Shown: positions 6,681 to 14,102, numbered from the stretch's first letter. The stretch: 15,247 bases of DNA from CAZXMB01 sp964641715 (GCA_964641715.1 CAZXMB010000069.1:1-15247); one strand, 5' to 3'. Notes: a model not told the origin generated them from the letters alone. Made by a program: numbers and translations.

Positions 6681-7175
6681 ATGATCTTTCGAGGTTGTGT
6701 ATGGAAATTTGGTGCAGATATCGATACCGATGTGATTATTCCTGCAAGGTACCTCAATCTCACAGATCCCTGGGAATTGGGCCAACACTGTATGGAGGGA
6801 GCGGTCCCTGGCTTTCATAAGAAGGTAAAACGAGGGGATGTCATTGTGGCGGAGAAGAACTTTGGTTGCGGTTCTTCCAGAGAGCACGCTCCTTTGGCGA
6901 TCAAGGCGATAGGCATCTCGTGTATCATCGCTAAAAGCTTTGCCCGGATCTTCTATCGAAATGCTTTCAATATTGGGCTTCCTATCCTCGAATGTGCAAC
7001 ATGCTCGGATCAAATCGATGAGGGACAAGAGATCGAAGTCAATCTCAATACGGGTGAAATCCGAGACTGCTTAAAAGGACAACTCTTCCGGGCAAAACCC
7101 ATCCCACCTTTTATGCAGGAATTAATTCGTGATGGCGGGTTGATGAAACATCTCGCAAAACAATTGAGACGATGA
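6681..7175 (+). CDS. Aconitase/3-isopropylmalate dehydratase family, small subunit
   Basis: The 164-residue swivel-domain subunit completes the active site of the large subunit encoded just upstream. The signature FGCGSSREHA (61-70) binds the substrate carboxylate. DTDVIIPARYL (15-25) opens the specificity loop, which continues NLTDP. From memory, homoaconitase small subunits carry YLRT and isopropylmalate isomerases YLV-type loops at this place. YLNL matches neither cleanly, so a different 2-/3-substituted malate is plausible. Length is that of stand-alone archaeal-type LeuD. The start ATG 6681 has GGAGAG 5 nt upstream; longer in-frame versions reach into the large-subunit gene and are not needed. 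Confidence 0.92.
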   Translation: MIFRGCVWKFGADIDTDVIIPARYLNLTDPWELGQHCMEGAVPGFHKKVKRGDVIVAEKNFGCGSSREHAPLAIKAIGISCIIAKSFARIFYRNAFNIGLPILECATCSDQIDEGQEIEVNLNTGEIRDCLKGQLFRAKPIPPFMQELIRDGGLMKHLAKQLRR

Positions 7176-7201
7176 GCCATCTCGTTTCAGAGGAGAAGAT
7201 C

Positions 7202-7876
7202 ATGGGCGACATAGATCCGGAGCTGAAGAACCTACAAGCAAGATACTGGGAAGACCGGTTCAGGAACGAAGGTAAGATCTGGGGAGAACCACCATGCGCG
7301 ACGGCCCTGGAATCAGAGGGGATATTTAAAAATCACCGTGTCACCAGAATCCTTGTCCCAGGCTGTGGATATGGAAGAAATAGTCTATTCTTAGCGAGGC
7401 ATGGTTTTCACGTCGTGGGGTTTGATGTTTCTACCATCGCAATAGAAATGGCCAAAGAAGATGCCAGGAGGGAGAACCTCCCCATCCATTATTTTGTGGA
7501 TGACCTTCTCCATTCCTCTCTCAAGGTGGGGATCTTCGGGGGGATTTTCTCCTTTAACACCCTTCACCTGTTCTTAGAAAGTGATAGAAAAAAGATTAGC
7601 AGTTGGTTCACCCGTGCCTTAGCCCCAAAGGGGATCCTCGTTTTGACTTCCATGTCCACAAGGGATGGAGATTTCGGTAAGGGAGAGAAGGTTGCCAGAA
7701 ATACATTCGAGAGCAAAAAAGGAAGACCTGTCTTCTATTCCGCTGAGGAAGACATGCGAGATCTCTTTGAGAAGGAATTTCAGATCGAAGATCTCCGGGA
7801 GATTCAAGAACATGAAAACCACGGGGGAGGGGCACACTCCCATTGGATGTGGTTTTTCATCGGTTCAAAGAAATAG
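7202..7876 (+). CDS. Class I SAM-dependent methyltransferase
   Basis: The 224-residue protein has a Rossmann-type SAM-binding fold. Motif I is ILVPGCGYGRNS (about 50-61), the acidic ribose-binding residue is in GFDVS (about 73-77), motif IV is IFSFNTLHLF (115-124), and the post-IV segment is GILVLTSMS. The sequence resembles the TehB/thiopurine-type small-molecule group, but the acceptor is not identifiable. The ATG at 7202 has AGGAG 6 nt upstream and is preferred. An in-frame ATG at 7172 overlaps the small-subunit stop as ATGA and would add ten residues. As third gene of the operon behind an aconitase-family enzyme it may act on a side product, in the manner of trans-aconitate methyltransferase; this is inference. 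The His-rich C-terminus (HENHGGGAHSHW) is unusual and could bind metal. Confidence 0.85.
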   Translation: MGDIDPELKNLQARYWEDRFRNEGKIWGEPPCATALESEGIFKNHRVTRILVPGCGYGRNSLFLARHGFHVVGFDVSTIAIEMAKEDARRENLPIHYFVDDLLHSSLKVGIFGGIFSFNTLHLFLESDRKKISSWFTRALAPKGILVLTSMSTRDGDFGKGEKVARNTFESKKGRPVFYSAEEDMRDLFEKEFQIEDLREIQEHENHGGGAHSHWMWFFIGSKK

Positions 7877-7944
7877 TTCCCCGAGAATTCTTCGTCGGCT
7901 CTCAGAACAACTTTTTCAGGCTTCCCATGAATCTCCTTATTTCC

Positions 7945-8201
7945 GAATCCTTGTAATGCCTCACTCTTCAGAGGAAACTTCCCAGAATAGGACAGGGATG
8001 TCGGAGAAAATCCTATAGCGGAAACCTCATCTTGTTCCTTAACTGCAAGAATACCATGGACACTGAGGGGATCATGTTCGTACGAGGGAAGTTACCTTTG
8101 CCAACAACAATCTTAGATCACCCGCTTGATAAAATTTTTAGAGATATTCCTGCCATATTATAATCTTTCACCCACGCTTCAGTGAGGCATTACGAATCCT
8201 T
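7945..8201. mobile_element. 241-bp MITE with 13-bp TIRs and 8-bp target duplication
   Basis: Perfect terminal inverted repeats GTAATGCCTCACT (7953-7965) and AGTGAGGCATTAC (8181-8193) are each abutted on the outside by the direct repeat GAATCCTT (7945-7952 and 8194-8201). The 215-bp interior has no credible ORF. This is the structure of a non-autonomous insertion element. Terminal GTAA plus an 8-bp duplication is what the IS66 family produces, so an IS66-type transposase is the suggested driver. The perfect duplication suggests a fairly recent insertion. Its right end lies 12 bp upstream of the -35 box of the regulator promoter. Confidence 0.82.
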
Positions 8202-8211
8202 TTATTTTTTT
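8185..8211 (+). terminator. Possible intrinsic terminator at the MITE right end
   Basis: AGG (8185-8187) and ATT (8189-8191) can pair with AAT and CCT (8195-8200) around an ACG loop with one bulged C, followed by TTTATTTTTTT (8201-8211). The stem is short, so activity is doubtful. If real, it would end the first operon's transcript just before the second promoter. Confidence 0.3.
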
Positions 8212-8212
8212 C

Positions 8213-8241
8213 TTGACAAAACATTTGTATTAGGATATTGA
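8213..8241 (+). promoter_or_regulatory. Promoter of the iclR-ligase-transporter operon
   Basis: TTGACA (8213-8218) is followed after 17 bp by TATTGA (8236-8241), a weak -10. The geometry relative to the downstream operator is identical to that of the promoter at 5261, which supports it beyond its own score. Confidence 0.5.
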
Positions 8242-8256
8242 AAATTATGGAATTAA

Positions 8257-8273
8257 GTTGCACAATGTGAAAC
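8257..8273 (+). promoter_or_regulatory. IclR-family operator 2
   Basis: An exact second copy of GTTGCACAATGTGAAAC begins 44 bp after the first base of its TTGACA box and ends 2 bp before the regulator ATG. Binding here would repress the regulator itself and everything downstream, i.e. autoregulation. Confidence 0.72.
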
Positions 8274-8275
8274 AG

Positions 8276-9058
8276 ATGTCTTTCATCAAATCTATCAAAA
8301 ATAGCCTCGACATCCTGAACTGTTTTACCCCAAAAACCTCTGAAGTGGGTGTCACAGAAATCTCAAATAAATTGGGCTTGTCAAAAAGTACTGTCTCTCG
8401 AATTTTATCTACCCTTGAAAAGGGGAATTTAGTGGCCAAGGTCCCCACCAATCAAAAATATCGATTGGGACCCAAAGTCCTGGAATTGGCAAGTATCTTT
8501 CTATCGAATACTGAGTGGAGGCAGATTGCCATCCCCCATCTGAGAGACCTTCGGGATAAGAGCGATGAGACGATTACTGTCTTTGTGATCGAAGGGGACC
8601 ATAGGGTCTGTCTTGAAAAGTTAGACAGTTCCCATGAGGTCAGGCAATTCCTTAATGTCGGGGGTCGCTATCCTCTCCATGCGGGTTCCGCCGGAAAGTT
8701 ACTCCTGGCTCATCTATCCAGAGAGAAACGGCGAGAGATTCTTTTAAAAACAGGACTCCCTCGCTTCACACCTAATACGATAACGAACTTTAAGAGTCTG
8801 GAGAAAGAATTGAACAATATCTGTAAGGAGGGATACGCCGTAAGCCATCAAGAACGTGCCACATTTGTCTCTTCCGTATCCGCACCTATCAAAGATCTCA
8901 AAGGGGAGGTTATTGCAGCACTCTGCCTCTCTGGCCTCACCATTCGGTTTACTAATGAAAAGATGGTGGAATTCATTAAGTTAACAAAGATAACAGCGGA
9001 GAGAATTTCTCAGGAGTTAGGTTATAAAAAAACTCAAAGACCGAATGGAGGGCATTGA
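8276..9058 (+). CDS. IclR-family transcriptional regulator
   Basis: The 260-residue protein has an N-terminal winged helix-turn-helix (about 5-65, with recognition helix GLSKSTVSRILSTLE) and a C-terminal IclR effector domain (about 75-250). The domain carries the family segments GGRYPLHAGSAGKLLLAHL and GYAVSHQERATFVSSVSAPI. IclR proteins bind small carboxylates or aromatics and usually control adjacent catabolic genes. The ATG at 8276 is chosen. A TTG at 8258 in the same frame lies inside the operator palindrome and is unlikely to be a start. The ribosome site is poor, so expression may be low or nearly leaderless. The stop is 1 nt before the next gene's ATG, so it is cotranscribed with the CoA-ligase genes. 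Confidence 0.9.
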   Translation: MSFIKSIKNSLDILNCFTPKTSEVGVTEISNKLGLSKSTVSRILSTLEKGNLVAKVPTNQKYRLGPKVLELASIFLSNTEWRQIAIPHLRDLRDKSDETITVFVIEGDHRVCLEKLDSSHEVRQFLNVGGRYPLHAGSAGKLLLAHLSREKRREILLKTGLPRFTPNTITNFKSLEKELNNICKEGYAVSHQERATFVSSVSAPIKDLKGEVIAALCLSGLTIRFTNEKMVEFIKLTKITAERISQELGYKKTQRPNGGH

Positions 9059-9059
9059 G

Positions 9060-10340
9060 ATGGCAAGGTTTTATGAATATCAGGGGAAGGAACTTCTAAA
9101 TAAAATGGGGATTCCTATTCCCAAGGGAAGATTGGCTACATCTCCAAAAGAGGCAAGGGAGATTGCTGAAGAATTTAAGCGACCTGTTGTCCTGAAGGCC
9201 CAGGTTCTCAGTGGCGGTCGTGGGAAGGCTGGAGGAATCAAATATGCCACAACACCAGAAGAAGTCGAAAAGGTGGCCCGAGAATTATTGGATATGAAGA
9301 TTCGTCGCATGCCCGTGAAGAAGATATTGGCCGAGGAAAGATTACTGATCCAGAAAGAATTTTATCTCGGGGCCACAACAGATCCATCGTCCAGAAGACC
9401 GATCCTTATACTGAGCCAGAACGGGGGCATCGATATCGAGGAGATGGCACGAACCTCCCCGGCCAAAATTATAAAACAGCAAGTCAATATACTAAGGGGG
9501 CTCCGTGAATATGAAGCGAGGGATTTCGTCAGGAAGACAAAGGGTCTTTCCGGTGATCAGATCATCGCCTTAGGCTCCATCCTCAAAAATCTCTACGATC
9601 TATACAGAAAATATGATTGTAAATTGGTCGAGATCAACCCTTTAATTTTAACCAGAGAAGGGAGATTTATTGCCGGCGATGCACGGATCGATATTGATGA
9701 CGATGCAATCTTTCGACACCCAGAACTTGGACTCGCATCCACTGAGGAAACGGGTGAAAGACCTCCCACGAAAATTGAGATTGCCGCAGGCAAAATCGAT
9801 GAAGGAGACTACCGGGGAACTGCTCATATCGTCCAGCTCGATCCAGAAGGGTCCTATGCAAAAGAAAAAGGAAAGGTTCCCATCGCCTTTGATTGTGTGG
9901 GGACGGGGACCAGTCTGACCACCATGGATGAATTGGTAGAGCTTGGGTATTTCCCGATGAATTTCGCTGACACTTCTGGTAATCCTACTGCTTCCAAACT
10001 TTATCGGGCAACCAAGATCATCCTCTCTCAGCCTGGAATCAAGGGTTACCTCTTTGTATCCTGTGTATCGAGTCAACAATTGGATAATACCGCCAGAGGG
10101 ATCATCAAGGCCTTGAAAGAACTTTATCCCCGTACATGTGGTAAACCCAACATCCCTATGGTCTTCACCTTTCGTGGTGGATGGGATGAGGAAGCGATAA
10201 GCCTATTTGAAGACCATGGTATAAGTCAATCCCCTTGGGTGAAGATATTGGGAAGGGATGCTACCGAAAAGGATTCGGCACAAGCGTTCGATTTCCTTTA
10301 TCAAGAGTGGAAGAAAGCAACGGGAGGAATAAAAAATTGA
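9060..10340 (+). CDS. ATP-grasp acyl-CoA ligase, succinyl-CoA-synthetase-like beta subunit
   Basis: The 426-residue protein would form, with the alpha subunit at 11641, an ADP-forming carboxylate-CoA ligase. The ATP-grasp half is clear: FYEYQGKELL at the N-terminus, LKAQVLSGGRGKAGGIK (45-61) and KLVEINPL (188-195) with metal-binding residues. The C-terminal CoA-ligase domain is divergent. Where SucC has the GNIGCLVNGAGLAM-type strand this protein has IAFDCVGTGTSLTTMDE (275-291), and it is about 40 residues longer than E. coli SucC. Substrate is therefore probably not succinate. ATG 9060 is chosen because GGAGGG (9047-9052) lies 7 nt upstream; an ATG at 9045 overlaps that site. The stop overlaps the next gene as TGATG. 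Confidence 0.88.
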   Translation: MARFYEYQGKELLNKMGIPIPKGRLATSPKEAREIAEEFKRPVVLKAQVLSGGRGKAGGIKYATTPEEVEKVARELLDMKIRRMPVKKILAEERLLIQKEFYLGATTDPSSRRPILILSQNGGIDIEEMARTSPAKIIKQQVNILRGLREYEARDFVRKTKGLSGDQIIALGSILKNLYDLYRKYDCKLVEINPLILTREGRFIAGDARIDIDDDAIFRHPELGLASTEETGERPPTKIEIAAGKIDEGDYRGTAHIVQLDPEGSYAKEKGKVPIAFDCVGTGTSLTTMDELVELGYFPMNFADTSGNPTASKLYRATKIILSQPGIKGYLFVSCVSSQQLDNTARGIIKALKELYPRTCGKPNIPMVFTFRGGWDEEAISLFEDHGISQSPWVKILGRDATEKDSAQAFDFLYQEWKKATGGIKN

Positions 10341-10690
10341 TGGCGAAAGAAGGACTCTTAGAATTTGAAGTATTTTCAGGAGGGAAAGTAATCATTGACA
10401 TTTCTAAATGCGGGGACTGTATGTCAAAGGCCTGCATTCAAATTTGCAATTTACCCACGATGGGAAGGGTATTGGAACTTAAAAACGGAAGGCCATCCCT
10501 AAAAAAAGACTTGAAAGAGATTAAAAAGGGGGGGTGCACCGAATGTCTGGGATGTGAGTTGGAATGTGAATTAAGAGGGATGAAGGCCATCCAGATCATC
10601 TTGCCCACTCCTGAATTAGATGAATATTTAAAGGAGATTGAAACCAAGGGAATGAGGCCAGTATACAAGGTTTCTGGGAGGAGCAGATGA
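10340..10690 (+). CDS. Small 2x[4Fe-4S] ferredoxin-like protein
   Basis: The 116-residue protein carries two cysteine clusters: Cys24, 27, 32, 36 (CxxCx4CxxxC) and Cys66, 69, 72, 76 (CxxCxxCxxxC). These are suited to two [4Fe-4S] centres in a ferredoxin-like arrangement with a 29-residue linker rich in Lys. The proline that normally follows the fourth Cys of ferredoxins is absent in both, and the C-terminus carries an extra ~40 residues. It sits between the beta subunit and the lyase, with 1-nt and 4-nt overlaps on either side, so it is made in step with the CoA pathway. A role as electron carrier or as a cluster-bearing third subunit is possible; neither can be decided. GGGAGGA lies about 11 nt upstream of the ATG. 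Confidence 0.8.
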   Translation: MAKEGLLEFEVFSGGKVIIDISKCGDCMSKACIQICNLPTMGRVLELKNGRPSLKKDLKEIKKGGCTECLGCELECELRGMKAIQIILPTPELDEYLKEIETKGMRPVYKVSGRSR

Positions 10691-11619
10691 AGATGCCGCA
10701 AGAGGTTTATATCGTAGAGGTTGGCCCCAGAGATGGGTTACAGAATATCGAGCAATTTTTGGAAACAGAAAAAAAGGTCCAACTCATCAAACTTTTGGCA
10801 CAAAGTGGACTCAGGAGAATTGAGGCCACTTCCTTCGTCCATCCAAAGGCCATTCCTCAATTTAGAGATGCAAAAGAAATCATCTCTGGAATATTAGGTC
10901 TTAAAGATGTTCAATTTAGCGCTCTCGTGCCAAACTTGGTGGGGGCAAAGAATGCCCTGGAGAGCGGAGTGAAGGAACTGGCTTTTGTCTTCTCCATTAG
11001 TGAATCCCATAACAAGAACAATGTGAACAGGACCAGAGAGGAGTCTGTCCAGGAACTTGAAAAAATCCTTTCCCTTAAAAAGGAGAATCCGGATATGAAA
11101 GTAAGGGTGAGCCTCTCCACGGTTTTTGGATGCCCCTTTGAGGGAAAGGTAAAAGAAGAGGAGATTTTGAGATATATCGGGAGAGTAAAGGACCTTGGAG
11201 CGACTACTATTACCCTCTCTGATACGGTTGGTTATGGTAATCCAAAGCAGGTGAGGCAGATTATTAAGAGCTGTCTGAATCAATTTCCCTCCATTACTTT
11301 TGGAGTTCATTTCCATAACACGAGGGGCCTCGGTCTGGCAAACGCCCTCGTTTGCTTAGAAGAAGGAATTATGATATTTGATTCTTCTATAGGAGGATTG
11401 GGAGGGTGTCCTTTTGCACCCGGAGCAACAGGGAACATCTCTACCGAGGATCTGGTCTTTATGCTTGATGAGATGGGTATTCGAACAGGGGTGAATATCG
11501 AATTACTTTTTGAGGCCTCTCGGTTTCTCCAAAATAATTTGAAAGACATCCCACTCTCCAGCCACCTCTTCAAAGCAGGTCCACCAAAAGGATGGAGTTA
11601 CGTTTGCACTACACTGTAA
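10687..11619 (+). CDS. HMG-CoA lyase family enzyme (DRE-TIM metallolyase)
   Basis: The 310-residue TIM-barrel protein cleaves a 3-hydroxy-3-substituted acyl-CoA to acetyl-CoA plus a keto product. Motifs are EVGPRDGLQN (11-20, Arg15 and metal Asp16), the metal pair His208/His210 in VHFHNTRG, and the lyase loop GGLGGCPFAPGATGN with catalytic Cys241 and Asn250. All residues known to be essential in human HMG-CoA lyase are kept. The family also includes (R)-citramalyl-CoA lyase as far as I recall from Chloroflexus, so the substrate could be HMG-CoA, citramalyl-CoA or another 2-alkylmalyl-CoA. The dedicated CoA ligase and aconitase-family genes nearby favour the latter group. The start overlaps the ferredoxin-like stop as ATGA; an ATG six bases later is also possible. 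Confidence 0.92.
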   Translation: MKMPQEVYIVEVGPRDGLQNIEQFLETEKKVQLIKLLAQSGLRRIEATSFVHPKAIPQFRDAKEIISGILGLKDVQFSALVPNLVGAKNALESGVKELAFVFSISESHNKNNVNRTREESVQELEKILSLKKENPDMKVRVSLSTVFGCPFEGKVKEEEILRYIGRVKDLGATTITLSDTVGYGNPKQVRQIIKSCLNQFPSITFGVHFHNTRGLGLANALVCLEEGIMIFDSSIGGLGGCPFAPGATGNISTEDLVFMLDEMGIRTGVNIELLFEASRFLQNNLKDIPLSSHLFKAGPPKGWSYVCTTL

Positions 11620-11640
11620 GTATTAAGGAGAATGAATCTC

Positions 11641-12522
11641 ATGGCGATATTGATTGATGAGAAGACCAGAGTGGTGATTCAAGGTATTACTGGCAGACAG
11701 GCGATGATGAATACATCTTACATGTTAGAGTATGGGACAAAAATTTTAGCAGGAGTCACTCCGAGTAAAGGGGGCGAAAAAGTTTCGGGAATCCCCGTCT
11801 ATAATACGGTAAAAGAAGCAAAGGAGCACCACCCCGAGATTAATGCCACCGCTATTTATGTGCCAAATCGCCTTGCAAAGGAAGCAGCATTTGAGGCAAT
11901 GGATGCGGGAATCTATTTGGTTCTCGTTATCCCTGAAAGGGTCCCCCAGCAAGATATGTTAGAAGTGATAGAATATGCAAGGGAAAGAGGATCTATCGTC
12001 ATTGGCCCCAATTCACCTGGCCTGGTTAGCCCGGGTAAGGCACTGTTAGGGATGATAGGAGCCAGGGTAAACCTCGCCAGGGAATTCTTTAAGGAGGGCC
12101 CCGCTGGAGTCCTTTCGAGAAGCGGTGGAAATACGACCACCCTCTGTTATTATCTAACAAAGGCTGGAGTAGGCCAGAGTACAGCTATCGGCGGAGGTGG
12201 AGACGCCTTCATTGGATCGACATGGGCAGATTTGCTTCCCTACTTCGAGAAAGACGAACAGACAAAGATGGTGGTCGCTTTTGGAGAAATTGGAACGACC
12301 ATAGAGGAAGAGGCTGCCGAGATGATCAAGGATGGAAGGTTTACGAAACCCTTCATTACCTATATCTCTGGTAAATATGCAAAGGAGGGGATGAGGTTTG
12401 GCCACGCGGGGGCAATCATCACTGGAGGAAAAAGGACGTCTTTCTCCAAGATTGAGGCATTAAGAGACGCTGGTGCGATCGTAGTGGACCATTTTGGAGA
12501 GATAGGTCTGGTGGCACGAAAG
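11641..12522 (+). CDS. Succinyl-CoA-synthetase-like alpha subunit (3' end in gap)
   Basis: 294 codons are visible before the N run. The CoA-binding Rossmann domain opens with VVIQGITGRQ (11-20), followed by VTPSKGG (39-45). The phosphorylated histidine is His255 in FGHAGAIITGGK, and FGEIGTTIEEEAAE (214-227) matches the alpha-subunit ligase domain. Differences from SucD are marked. GPNCPG reads GPNSPG (Ser125 in place of the Cys near the CoA thiol), RSGTLTYE reads RSGGNTTTLCYY, and ITEGIPV reads IPERVPQ. These point to a distinct carboxylate-CoA ligase working with the 9060 gene. ATG 11641 is preferred (AAGGAG 10 nt upstream); ATG 11632 is only 1 nt from that site. Comparison with the usual length suggests that only a few residues are lost in the gap. 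Confidence 0.88.
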
Positions 12523-12622
12523 NNNNNNNNNNNNNNNNNNNNNNNNNNNNNNNNNNNNNNNNNNNNNNNNNNNNNNNNNNNNNNNNNNNNNNNNNNNNNN
12601 NNNNNNNNNNNNNNNNNNNNNN
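12523..12622. other. 100-N scaffold gap
   Basis: The flanks share no overlapping sequence, so real DNA is missing and its size is unknown. It should hold the last codons of the ligase alpha subunit, a ribosome site, and the start plus most of the signal peptide of the TctC protein. Confidence 0.95.
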
Positions 12623-13555
12623 TTTTCAAATGAAATGGCTCAAGCGGCTTATCCTGATAAACCCTTAGAGTTTATCGCTCCAGCAAGTCCAGGGGGCGGA
12701 TGGGATCTCACGTGCCGAATGTCAGCGAAAGTTTTAAAGGAGTCTGGCCTCGTTCCACAGCCTATTACCGTTATCAATAAACCGGGGGGATTTGGGGTAG
12801 TGGCGATGACCGATATTGTAAGAAACCGCCGGAAAGACCTCCATACGCTCATTGCCTTTTCTGCGGTTCTGACCACTCAGATGGCGATCAAAAAGAACCC
12901 TTATACCTACAGGGATATCACTCCTGTGGCCGCTCTATTTGTAGACTATGGAGTAATTGCAGTAAGAAAGGATTCTAAATACTCCACCTTTAAGGATATG
13001 TTAGACGACTGGAAGAAACAACCTGGGGTTTTGACCTTTGCAGGGAGTTCTCCACCAGGTGGTTTAGATCATATGAGAATTGCAATGATTGCTAAGGCCA
13101 TTGGAATTCCTGTAAAAGGTTTGAAATATGTGGCCTTTGGCGGTGGCGGGGAAGCCCTCGGTGCCTTGTTGGGTGGACATACAACAGCCTTTGTCGGAGA
13201 GGCGGGTGAGATCGCAGGCCATATAGAAGCCGGATCAATCAGACCTCTCGGACTCCTTTCTGACCGGAAGTTAACAGGGATTTTTGAGAAGGTCCCCCTG
13301 GCCAAAGAGTTTGGTATAGACGTGGTCTCACCTAACTGGAGGGGTTTCTATGCCCCACCCGAGATAACCAAAGAGGTCCGACAGTATTGGGAAAAAACCC
13401 TCTCCAAGATGGTAAAGACAAAACAATGGAAGGATGTTCTCGAGAAACAGGCATGGGTTGATTTCTTTTTGACCGGCGATAAACTCCAGAAGTTCCTCGA
13501 TGACGAACTGGCCATGTACGAAAAATTGGCCAAGGAGTTGGGTCTTGTTCAATGA
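12623..13555 (+). CDS. tctC: Tripartite tricarboxylate transporter substrate-binding protein, TctC/Bug family (5' partial)
   Basis: The periplasmic binding protein of a TTT carrier. The visible frame runs from the gap edge; the first residues FSNEMAQA look like the tail of a signal peptide with cleavage AQA/AYPDKP. The mature protein then begins with the family's YPDKPLEFIAPASPGGGWD, where the first ligand-binding loop is the PGGG region. Further hallmarks are VINKPGGFG, TFAGSSPPGGLDHM (second carboxylate-binding loop), YVAFGGGGEALGALLGGHTTAFVG, and a C-terminal helix ending ELGLVQ. The ATG at 12635 is internal to the signal peptide and not the true start. Bug proteins bind diverse carboxylates, so the ligand is not fixed. 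The stop overlaps tctB as ATGA. Confidence 0.9.
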   Translation, partial: FSNEMAQAAYPDKPLEFIAPASPGGGWDLTCRMSAKVLKESGLVPQPITVINKPGGFGVVAMTDIVRNRRKDLHTLIAFSAVLTTQMAIKKNPYTYRDITPVAALFVDYGVIAVRKDSKYSTFKDMLDDWKKQPGVLTFAGSSPPGGLDHMRIAMIAKAIGIPVKGLKYVAFGGGGEALGALLGGHTTAFVGEAGEIAGHIEAGSIRPLGLLSDRKLTGIFEKVPLAKEFGIDVVSPNWRGFYAPPEITKEVRQYWEKTLSKMVKTKQWKDVLEKQAWVDFFLTGDKLQKFLDDELAMYEKLAKELGLVQ

Positions 13556-13996
13556 GAAACGTGGATAGAATCGGAGGGCTCATCATCCTTATCTTTGGAG
13601 CGGGGTATCTGCTCGGAGCGACCTCCATGCCTTCTGCCACGATCGGAGATCCATTAGGGCATAAGACATTCCCGGTCATTCTCGGCGGATTGATGATCTT
13701 CCTTGGGTCATCACTCCTCGTTAAGCCCGGGAGGGATACAGAATTCTCTCCGCTGAAGAGAACATTCATCAGTGTCATTCTCCTAGCAGGCCTCCTTGGA
13801 GGGTATGGGTATAGTTTGCCTATTTTGGGATACCCTCTCGGGACATTTCTTTTCCTTTTCATCACCTCCCGACTGATAGGAGAAAGGTCATGGATATTAG
13901 GCCTTCTCCTTTCAGCCGGTCTGAGTTTAGGGATTTTCATTATCTTTACTAAAATATTGGACATCCCCTTGCCTCTCGGGATTCTGAAGAACTTGA
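13552..13996 (+). CDS. tctB: TTT small membrane subunit, TctB family (3' end in gap)
   Basis: 148 codons are visible. The protein is very hydrophobic, with about four to five membrane segments (roughly 7-24, 43-57, 71-90, 92-108, 114-136), a lone charged loop (KPGRDTEFSPLKR) after the second, and the family ending LPLPLGILKNL. It is the small integral membrane partner of TctA, poorly conserved across the family. The start overlaps the tctC stop by 4 nt, implying coupled translation. The stop codon is hidden in the N run, but the length already matches the family, so little is missing. Confidence 0.87.
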
Positions 13997-14096
13997 NNNN
14001 NNNNNNNNNNNNNNNNNNNNNNNNNNNNNNNNNNNNNNNNNNNNNNNNNNNNNNNNNNNNNNNNNNNNNNNNNNNNNNNNNNNNNNNNNNNNNNNN
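13997..14096. other. 100-N scaffold gap
   Basis: No shared flank sequence is seen. The gap should contain the tctB stop and the tctA ribosome site. Because tctA begins 7 bp after it, the real missing stretch is probably short. Confidence 0.95.
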
Positions 14097-14102
14097 ATCA
14101 TC

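Noticed and set aside
5392..7175. leuCD of leucine biosynthesis
   Set aside because: No leuA, leuB or ilv genes are nearby; the operon shares an operator with a CoA ligase, lyase and carboxylate transporter operon.
7665..8018. 117-codon plus-strand ORF across the methyltransferase end
   Set aside because: It is a shadow frame of the methyltransferase gene that runs into the MITE.
8258..8275. TTG start at 8258 for the IclR regulator
   Set aside because: It falls inside the operator palindrome that is also found, non-coding, at 5305; the ATG at 8276 gives a normal IclR N-terminus.
9060..12522. Housekeeping sucCD of the TCA cycle
   Set aside because: The subunits are divergent, not adjacent, and lie within an inducible-looking transport and cleavage operon.
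12635..12637. ATG at 12635 as the TctC start
   Set aside because: It lies within the end of a signal peptide (FSNEMAQA/AYPDKP); the true start is in the preceding N run.
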